A stretch of 64,000 bases of DNA, from assembly GCA_050951405.1 (NCBI GenBank), contig JBMNIZ010000002.1, positions 186,001 to 250,000 of the forward strand, read 5' to 3'. Below are positions 58,828 to 64,000 of the stretch, piece after piece; positions within the stretch are counted from its first letter, which is position 1; every line of letters starts with the position of its first letter. The DNA comes from JBMNIZ01 sp050951405 (lineage in GTDB: Bacteria; Bacillota; DULZ01). The notes below the pieces were generated by a model that had not been told where the DNA came from, did no database searches, and worked only from the letters and a program-made list of their open reading frames with translations. Position numbers and translations under genes: made by a program.

Positions 58828-59592
58828 ATGTTGACCGATGCAGTGGTTTTGGCGGGCAGTTCCAAGAACAGATTGCTGCAGCAGGATGGTCAGGTGGGAA
58901 ACGAGGCTTTGATTCCCATCGGAAACAAGATGATGGTGGAGTATGTGGTGGAAGCCCTGAAGGGTTCCGGGAAAATTGGGAAAATCGTTATTGCCGGTCC
59001 CGTGCGGGAACTGTCCAATTTTTATCGGGATGAACCCCGGATTTCATTGGTAGATCAGGGCCCCAGCCAGGTGGCCAGCTTGATCAACGGTTTGGAGCTG
59101 CTCAAACCCGCAGCGGGGCAGCGGGTCTTGGTGGCTACTGCCGATATCCCTCTTTTGACTACTGAAGCCATAGATCATTTCTTGGAATACTGTTCCGCTA
59201 AAGAGGGGGATTTGTTCTATCCCATTGTGCCGAAAGAGGTCAACGAAAAATACTATCCAGGGGTAAAAAGAACCTATATTCCCTTGCGGGACGGGGTTTT
59301 TACCGGAGGCAATTTATTTTTAGTCAATAGTTCCGTGGTCCGGCGGTGTGCGGCCAAGGCCGAGGAACTGGTCCGGTTGCGCAAAAGCCCATTGGGCTTG
59401 AGCCGGCAGATTGGCTTTGTTTTTATTCTGAAATTTTTGCTGCGCCTTTTGTCTCTCCGAGAGGTTGAAACAAAGTTTTCCAATTTGCTGGGCATCAAAG
59501 GAGAAGGCGTTATTTTCCGTTATCCGGAAGTGGGGATTGATGTGGATAAACCCAGCGATCTTGCTTTGGTACGCCGCATCCTGGCGGGCTAA
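58828..59592 (+). CDS. Nucleotidyltransferase (MobA-like NTP transferase) family protein
   Basis: 254 residues with an MobA/GT-A-type nucleotide-binding fold: N-terminal DAVVLAGSSKNRLLQ in place of the usual LAGGxGxRxG, EALIPIGNKMMVEYVVEAL, and VLVATADIPLLTTEAIDHFL with the metal-binding Asp. The glycine-poor first loop is unusual, so the substrate is uncertain; the C-terminal GEGVIFRYPEVGIDVDKPSD is family-typical. ATG 58828 lies 8 bases from AGAGGTG; ATG 58822 is closer than expected. Confidence 0.85.
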   Translation: MLTDAVVLAGSSKNRLLQQDGQVGNEALIPIGNKMMVEYVVEALKGSGKIGKIVIAGPVRELSNFYRDEPRISLVDQGPSQVASLINGLELLKPAAGQRVLVATADIPLLTTEAIDHFLEYCSAKEGDLFYPIVPKEVNEKYYPGVKRTYIPLRDGVFTGGNLFLVNSSVVRRCAAKAEELVRLRKSPLGLSRQIGFVFILKFLLRLLSLREVETKFSNLLGIKGEGVIFRYPEVGIDVDKPSDLALVRRILAG

Positions 59593-59630
59593 GCAGCCGG
59601 GGACGGGCTTTTGTCCCGGGAGGAGGGCAT

Positions 59631-60449
59631 ATGCGCAGAGCTGAACGAATAGCCGTGCTGACAAAAATATTAACTGATCAGCCCGGGCGGCTTTTCACCT
59701 TGAGCGATTTTGCCGCCAGCTTGGGTGCGGCCAAGTCCACCATCAGTGAAGATCTGGCTCTCATCAAGGAAGTCCTATCCAGCCAGGAACTGGGTGAAAT
59801 TGAAAGCCTTCCCGGCGCAGCGGGCGGGGTGAGATACCGTCCTTCTTGGAGCAGCCGGAGGATTGAAGAATTCCTGACCCGCTTGGTCCAGTCCCTGGAG
59901 TCCGCCCAGCGGATTCTGCCCGGAGGTTTTCTGTTCATGACCGATGTCATTTGCGATCCTGACCTGGCCTTGTCTACAGGGGAGATTTTTGCCAGCCTCC
60001 TGGGGGATAAAGGAGCCGATCATGTGGTGACGGTAGCCACCAAGGGCATTCCCCTGGCCTTGGCGGCAGCCAGGGCCCTGGGACTGCCCTTGGTGATCAT
60101 CCGAGACGACAGCAAAGTCACCGAGGGCTCCAGTGTCAGTCTCAATTATGTGAGCGGCTCCTCCCAAAAAATCCGGACCATGTCTCTTTCCCGCCGCTCT
60201 TTACAGGAAGGAGCCCGGGTCTTGTTTATTGATGATTTTATGAAAGCGGGCGGTACGGCCCGGGGCGTCCGAAGTCTGGTGGAGGAATTTGGCGCCCAGT
60301 TGGTGGGTACCGGGGTTTTAGTGGAGACGGCCTTGCCCGAGGAAAAATTAATCGAAGACTATCTGGCCCTGCTGCTGCTGGAAGAGGTGGATGAAAAAAG
60401 CGGTTTGGTAAAGATGAGAATTTCACCACAGCTGAAGCGGCTTCTTTAA
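59631..60449 (+). CDS. purR: Pur operon repressor PurR
   Basis: 272 residues. N-terminal winged helix (about 1-75; RRAERIAVLTKILTDQPGRL, FAASLGAAKSTISEDLALIK) and a type I PRTase-like domain (about 85-272) with VLFIDDFMKAGGTARG, where PRPP binds as the anti-repressor effector. It represses purine genes when PRPP is low; no pur genes are in this window. It precedes spoVG as in Bacillus. Confidence 0.96.
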   Translation: MRRAERIAVLTKILTDQPGRLFTLSDFAASLGAAKSTISEDLALIKEVLSSQELGEIESLPGAAGGVRYRPSWSSRRIEEFLTRLVQSLESAQRILPGGFLFMTDVICDPDLALSTGEIFASLLGDKGADHVVTVATKGIPLALAAARALGLPLVIIRDDSKVTEGSSVSLNYVSGSSQKIRTMSLSRRSLQEGARVLFIDDFMKAGGTARGVRSLVEEFGAQLVGTGVLVETALPEEKLIEDYLALLLLEEVDEKSGLVKMRISPQLKRLL

Positions 60450-60541
60450 GGAGAGATCCGGGAAGAAAAGCGGTTTATTCCGGGTAAAAAAGAAGAAAAG
60501 GTATACATTGAGGAAAAGTTGTAAAAATTAAAGGTAAGAAA

Positions 60542-60569
60542 GAAGGAATTTTATCCCATATGGGAGAAT
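60542..60569 (+). promoter_or_regulatory. Sigma-H-type promoter of spoVG
   Basis: GAAGGAATT (60542-60550), 12-base spacer, GGAGAAT (60563-60569): fits the sigma-H consensus RnAGGAwWW - N11-12 - RnnGAAT. It lies 53 bases before the spoVG ATG; spoVG is a classical sigma-H gene in Bacillus. Confidence 0.72.
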
Positions 60570-60621
60570 TAGGACAAACATCACTTTCAACTTCTTGAAA
60601 AGGCAAAAAGGTGGTGAGCTG

Positions 60622-60876
60622 ATGAATATTACGGACGTACGGGTGCGCAAGATCAACCAGGAAGGAAAAATGAAAGCTATTGTGTCGGTTACTTTTGATG
60701 ATGCTTTTGTGGTTCATGATGTGAAGGTAGTGGAAGGTCAAAACGGGCTTTTTGTGGCTATGCCAAGCCGGAAGACGCCGGATGGTGAATACAGGGATAT
60801 CGCTCACCCGATATCTGCTTCGGCCAGAAGCGTGATTCAAGAAGCAGTTTTGAAGGCCTATCAGGAAGCCATTTAA
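60622..60876 (+). CDS. spoVG: Regulator SpoVG
   Basis: 84-residue nucleic-acid-binding regulator of septation and sporulation genes. Seen: NITDVRVRKINQEGKMKAIV, the highly conserved NGLFVAMPSRKTPDGEYRDI and AHPISASARS. ATG 60622 follows AAGGTGGTGAG; the frame extends nine codons further upstream. Sigma-H promoter upstream and a terminator after it: own transcript. Confidence 0.97.
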   Translation: MNITDVRVRKINQEGKMKAIVSVTFDDAFVVHDVKVVEGQNGLFVAMPSRKTPDGEYRDIAHPISASARSVIQEAVLKAYQEAI

Positions 60877-60896
60877 GGAGCGAAAGCTCCTTTTTA
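60875..60896 (+). terminator. Terminator after spoVG
   Basis: AAGGAGC / GCTCCTT stem with GAAA tetraloop and a T5 run, overlapping the spoVG stop codon. Confidence 0.88.
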
Positions 60897-60924
60897 ATTA
60901 TCGGAGAAAAGAAGGTGTCTTTGT

Positions 60925-61749
60925 ATGGAAGAGCAAAAGATTGGAATTATCGGCACAGGCAGTTTGGGCGGGATGCTCATCAAGGCCTTTACCGGCAAAG
61001 GGGCTTGGCCTGCCGAAAGGATCCTGGTTTTTAACCGCACTTCCGCCAAGGCAGAGAAGTTTAGAGAAGATTTGCCGGGATTGGGGCTGGCTTCTTCTCC
61101 CCGAGATGTGGTGGATCAATGCCGCTGGATTTTTCTCTGTGTTAAACCCGGGGATCTGAAGGGACTTTTGGCGGAGACGGGCACGGTTTTTGACCAGGAT
61201 CGGCTTCTGGTTTCCACTTTATTGTCTCCCTCCCTGCAGGAGCTGGACCGGCTGCTGACAGGGAAGATCGTTCGACTGTATCCCAGCGTCACCCAGAGCG
61301 TGGGCCATGGTGTCAATCTGGTCTGCTTCGGCAGCCGGGTGACCGGGGCCGAACGGGAGGAGTTTATCGGGCTGGTGGATCGCATCGGCAAGACTTTCGT
61401 GGTGCCCGAAGAATGGGTTCGTCCTTATGGAGATATTACCAGCTGCGGGCCGGCCTTCATGGCTTATATGGTCTATTCCTTAGCCAATGAAGCGGTGGCC
61501 CATGGTGTGGAGAGGGAAAAGGCGGAAGAGATGGCCATGGAGACCATGCTGGGAACGGCCCTGCTCCTCCGGGAGGAGGGAAGTTTTTCCGGTCTCATTT
61601 CCCGGGTGGCCACCCCCGGCGGCTGCACCAGGGAAGGCCTAAAAGTATTGGAAGCCGGCCTGCCTCCGGTGATAAAGGAGGTTTTCCGGGCCACTTGGGA
61701 AAGAGAGCAGGCCCTCAATGAGAAGATCGCTGCGGAGCTGAAAGGTTAA
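60925..61749 (+). CDS. comER: ComER / pyrroline-5-carboxylate-reductase-like protein
   Basis: 274 residues. N-terminal Rossmann domain (KIGIIGTGSLGGMLIKAF, VFNRTSAKAE; FLCVKPGDLKGLL) and C-terminal helical dimerisation domain (about 160-270; SCGPAFMAYMVYSLANEAVA, RVATPGGCTREGLKVLEAG). It matches the P5CR/ComER group; the absence of a proline operon nearby and the divergent active-site loop make ComER the better name. ComER affects sporulation and biofilm timing in Bacillus. ATG 60925 follows GAAGGTG. Confidence 0.85.
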   Translation: MEEQKIGIIGTGSLGGMLIKAFTGKGAWPAERILVFNRTSAKAEKFREDLPGLGLASSPRDVVDQCRWIFLCVKPGDLKGLLAETGTVFDQDRLLVSTLLSPSLQELDRLLTGKIVRLYPSVTQSVGHGVNLVCFGSRVTGAEREEFIGLVDRIGKTFVVPEEWVRPYGDITSCGPAFMAYMVYSLANEAVAHGVEREKAEEMAMETMLGTALLLREEGSFSGLISRVATPGGCTREGLKVLEAGLPPVIKEVFRATWEREQALNEKIAAELKG

Positions 61750-61770
61750 GGAAGGGAGAGGGGGAAGCAG

Positions 61771-62898
61771 GTGAGTATTTTCCAACAGGCTGCTGAGCAT
61801 GTCCGGCCTTTTCTCCTTTTCCAGCTGGGAGAGGGGACTGGCAGTGCGCCTGCTGGGGGCCGCCCTGATCTTTTTCGGGTTTCTTGGTTTCCGCGGGATC
61901 TTTACCAACCTGATTCTCAAGTTGCTGCTGAATGTCACCGGGAGAACCAAAACCAGGCTGGACGATTATCTTGCGGGATGTCTTTTCAAAAACCCTTACA
62001 GCTTATTTTTTGTATTTCTCGGTCTCTATCTGGCCCTGCTCTGTTTGCCCTTCAGCCGGGAGACCGATGCTTTTATTTCTAACGTTTTCAGGTCTGCCTG
62101 CTGATCATCTTGGTCGGGGCGGGACTGTACCATTTCTCGGACAGCTTGAAAAGAGATGGAAGCGGAATTAACAGAACTTTTCCATGTCCAGGTTGATCGG
62201 ATCCTACTGCCCTTTTTCTCCAAGGCCTGTGAAGTTCATCATTGTGGCCTTGGCTCCTGACCATGGTGGCCCAGGAATGGGATTACCGCATAGACGGCTT
62301 CATCGCGGGGCTGGGTCTGGGGGGACTTGGCCTTTTCCTTGGCGGCCAAGGATACCCTGGCCCATGTTTTTGGCGGACTGGTGGTCATCCTGGACAAGCC
62401 CTTTTCCATCGGGGACTGGATCAAGACCCCCAGTGTGGAGGGAACGGTTGAGGATATCACCTTTCCGCAGTACCAAGGTGAGGACCTTTGCCCAGGCTCT
62501 GGTGACCGTGCCCAACGCCACCCTGGCCAATGAGCCGGTAACCAACTGGACCAGAATGGGCAAAAGGAGGGTCACTTATCAAGCTGGGCCTTGCTTATGA
62601 TACCCCAGGGGAAAAACTGAAAAAGGTGTATTGATGAGATCTATGCAGATGCTGCGCAATCATCCCGAGTATCCATCAGGAGACGGTTTTTGTCCGCTTC
62701 GATTCCTTTGGGGAAAGCGGCCTGGAATTGTTGATGTATTTTTTTACGAGCACCACCAGCTGGGCGGAGTTTTTGCGGGTCAAGGAAGATACAAACTTTA
62801 GAATTATGGAGATACTGGAAAAGGAAGGGGTGAGGATCGCCCTGCCCAGCAGGACCGTCTATCTGGAAAAATCACCCCAGGCGGAGGAGGAAGCCTGA
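61771..62898 (+). pseudogene. Mechanosensitive ion channel (MscS family), multiply frameshifted
   Basis: Reading across frames reconstructs a normal MscS-family channel: RLLGAALIFFGFLGFRGIFT and TRLDDYLAG (frame from 61799), LLIILVGAGLYHFSDSLKRD (62098 on), VDRILLPFFSKAC, TMVAQEWDYRIDGFIAGLGL, FSLAAKDTLAHVFGGLVVIL, DKPFSIGDWIKTPSVEGTVE, KVRTFAQALVTVPNATLANE, LGLAYDTPGEKLKK, and a C-terminal part from about 62690 to TGA 62896-62898. At least eight single-base indels are needed in 1.1 kb, but no nonsense or obvious missense changes appear. The dense indels with intact protein similarity look more like poor base calls than a decayed gene. GTG 61771 or ATG 61799 as start. Confidence 0.85.
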
Positions 62899-62929
62899 TC
62901 AGACCGCCTTTGAGAAAATGGTGGAGGGG

Positions 62930-62952
62930 CAGGGGCAAGGCCCTGTTCTTTT
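62930..62952 (+). terminator. Possible terminator after the MscS gene
   Basis: CAGGG / CCCTG stem with a 6-base loop, then TTCTTTT. Confidence 0.6.
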
Positions 62953-63090
62953 ATGGGTCTCCCGGTTCTGAAGCCATTCCCCGACGCCAAGTGCCTTTCA
63001 GCAAGAGGAAATACTCTTGTCAAAAGAGATTCTTAGGTGTAAGCTAGAAACGATGTGGAGGCAGTGTAGCGGGAAGAGGAGGTTATGTTT

Positions 63091-64000
63091 ATGCCAAAAA
63101 CGGCGGCGGTGATTCTGGCTGCCGGGAAAGGCACCAGGATGCATTCGGAATTGCCCAAGGTCCTGCACCGGGTGGCAGGCAAATGCCTGGTGCAGCATGT
63201 GCTGGATGCGGTCGGTGAGGCGGGTGTGGTCCAGAAGATCGTGGTCATCGGTCATGGAGGAGAACAGGTGCAGCAGCTTGTGGGTGACAGTGTGTCTTAT
63301 GCTTGGCAAAAAGAACAGCTGGGCACAGGGCATGCGGTCTACAGGCCATGCCACATGTGGCCGGTGATGTGGAGCGGGTTCTGATCCTTTGCGGGGATAC
63401 GCCCCTCTTAACCGGCCAAAGCCTGAAAAGACTCCTGCGTCATTTTGACGAGACCGGGGTGAAAGGGGCGGTTTTGACCGCCTGTCTGGATCGCCCGGAT
63501 GGCTACGGCCGGGTGGTGAAAGATGAGGAAGGATTGGTCCTCAAGATTGTGGAACAAGGGGATGCCCAGCCCGCCGAATTGGAGATCAAGGAAGTGAACA
63601 GCGGCGTATATTGTTTTGCCAGGAAAGAATTGGAAGAAGCGCTGAAAATTCTGCAGCCGGACAATGTCCAGGGGGAGTATTATCTCACGGATGTGGTTTC
63701 TGTTTTTCGCCGGCAGGGTCTGCCCGTGTCCTCCTGTTTGACCGGGGAAGAAGATATATACGGTATCAATACCCGGCTGGAGTTAGCCCGGGCGGAAGGA
63801 ATATTTCGCCGGAGGATCAACGAAAAACTGATGGAGAACGGGGTGACCATCATCGACCCGGCCAGCTCTTATATTGAGGCTGAGGTGGAAATTGCTCCCG
63901 ATACTGTAATCCATCCTTTGACTGTGATCCAGGGGAAAACGAAAATAGGGTCCAATTGTCAAGTGGGCCCCAATGTGGTCATGGTGGACAGCGTTTTGGG
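63091..64000 (+). CDS. glmU: Bifunctional GlmU, UDP-GlcNAc pyrophosphorylase part (3' partial, frameshifted)
   Basis: Makes GlcNAc-1-P (C-terminal domain, beyond the window) and UDP-GlcNAc (N-terminal domain, here). Seen: AAVILAAGKGTRMHSELPKV, WQKEQLGTGHAV, then after a one-base deletion near 63338 LQAMPHVAGDVERVLILCGD, TPLLTG, GYGRVVKDEEG, EVNSGVYCFARKELEEAL and QGEYYLTDVV, followed by the linker into the left-handed beta-helix. Reading GTC CTA in place of GTCTA repairs the frame, so an indel error is likely. ATG 63091 lies 8 bases from AGGAGG; ATG 63085 is too close. The right edge cuts the acetyltransferase domain. Spo/pur/glmU synteny supports the call. Confidence 0.95.

Overview
The window looks like one chromosome segment from an endospore-forming, S-layer-bearing Firmicute, probably a Clostridia/Peptococcaceae-type lineage. 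The evidence is spoVT, spoVG with a sigma-H-type promoter, Spo0A-box and DnaA-box motifs, csaB with SLH-domain proteins, ComF, ComFB, ComER and CinA homologues, a long-form HPF, purR and a split (PA/PB) glycine decarboxylase. Nearly everything is on the + strand. I see no rRNA, tRNA, CRISPR array, transposase or prophage. The species cannot be named from the sequence alone.

Layout. 0-4 kb: RND efflux permease (cut by the left edge), TolC-like protein and TetR regulator. 4-15 kb: cell-envelope block with an SLH-anchored subtilase, DUF5693 protein plus csaB (pyruvylation of the wall polymer that SLH domains bind), a phosphodiester-glycosidase-like protein, a beta-propeller protein and murJ. 15-23 kb: fabZ, a WecA/TagO-like transferase, SH3 protein, YczE-like protein, cinA, DUF421 protein, a phosphohexomutase and comF. 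23-25.7 kb: an amino-acid ABC transporter preceded by an intergenic region holding tandem perfect DnaA boxes and three perfect Spo0A boxes. 25.7-28.8 kb (minus strand): a HyuA-type hydantoinase/oxoprolinase and a histone-deacetylase-family amidohydrolase in one operon. 28.8-29.3 kb: intergenic repeats ending in a consensus promoter.

29.4-44.1 kb is the most unusual part. Secreted, S-layer-bound, membrane-anchored and lipidated proteins all carry a domain resembling the sulfite-oxidase-type molybdopterin-binding fold. They are interleaved with an ExbB/TolQ-like channel protein and a DUF2149 protein, then a purple-acid-phosphatase-like enzyme and an ECF transporter (YkoE-like S component with the same extracellular domain fused to it, tandem ATPase, T component). 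I read this as a candidate surface capture, energisation and ECF uptake system for an unidentified cofactor-like ligand. A ModE-type regulator lies 3 kb downstream.

44-51 kb: cold-shock protein, hpf, a permease, the ModE-like regulator, a class I c-di-GMP riboswitch upstream of a DUF342 protein, spoVT and an L,D-transpeptidase. 51-56 kb: gcvT-gcvH-gcvPA-gcvPB glycine cleavage operon, then a DUF1540 protein. 56-64 kb: comFB, ispE, a GntR regulator, a nucleotidyltransferase, purR, spoVG, comER-like, an MscS channel gene and glmU, an order reminiscent of the ispE-purR-spoVG-glmU region of Bacillus.

Sequence quality: gcvT and glmU each contain one apparent single-base indel and the MscS gene contains many. 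The protein sequence resumes cleanly in another frame each time, so base-calling or assembly error is more likely than gene decay.
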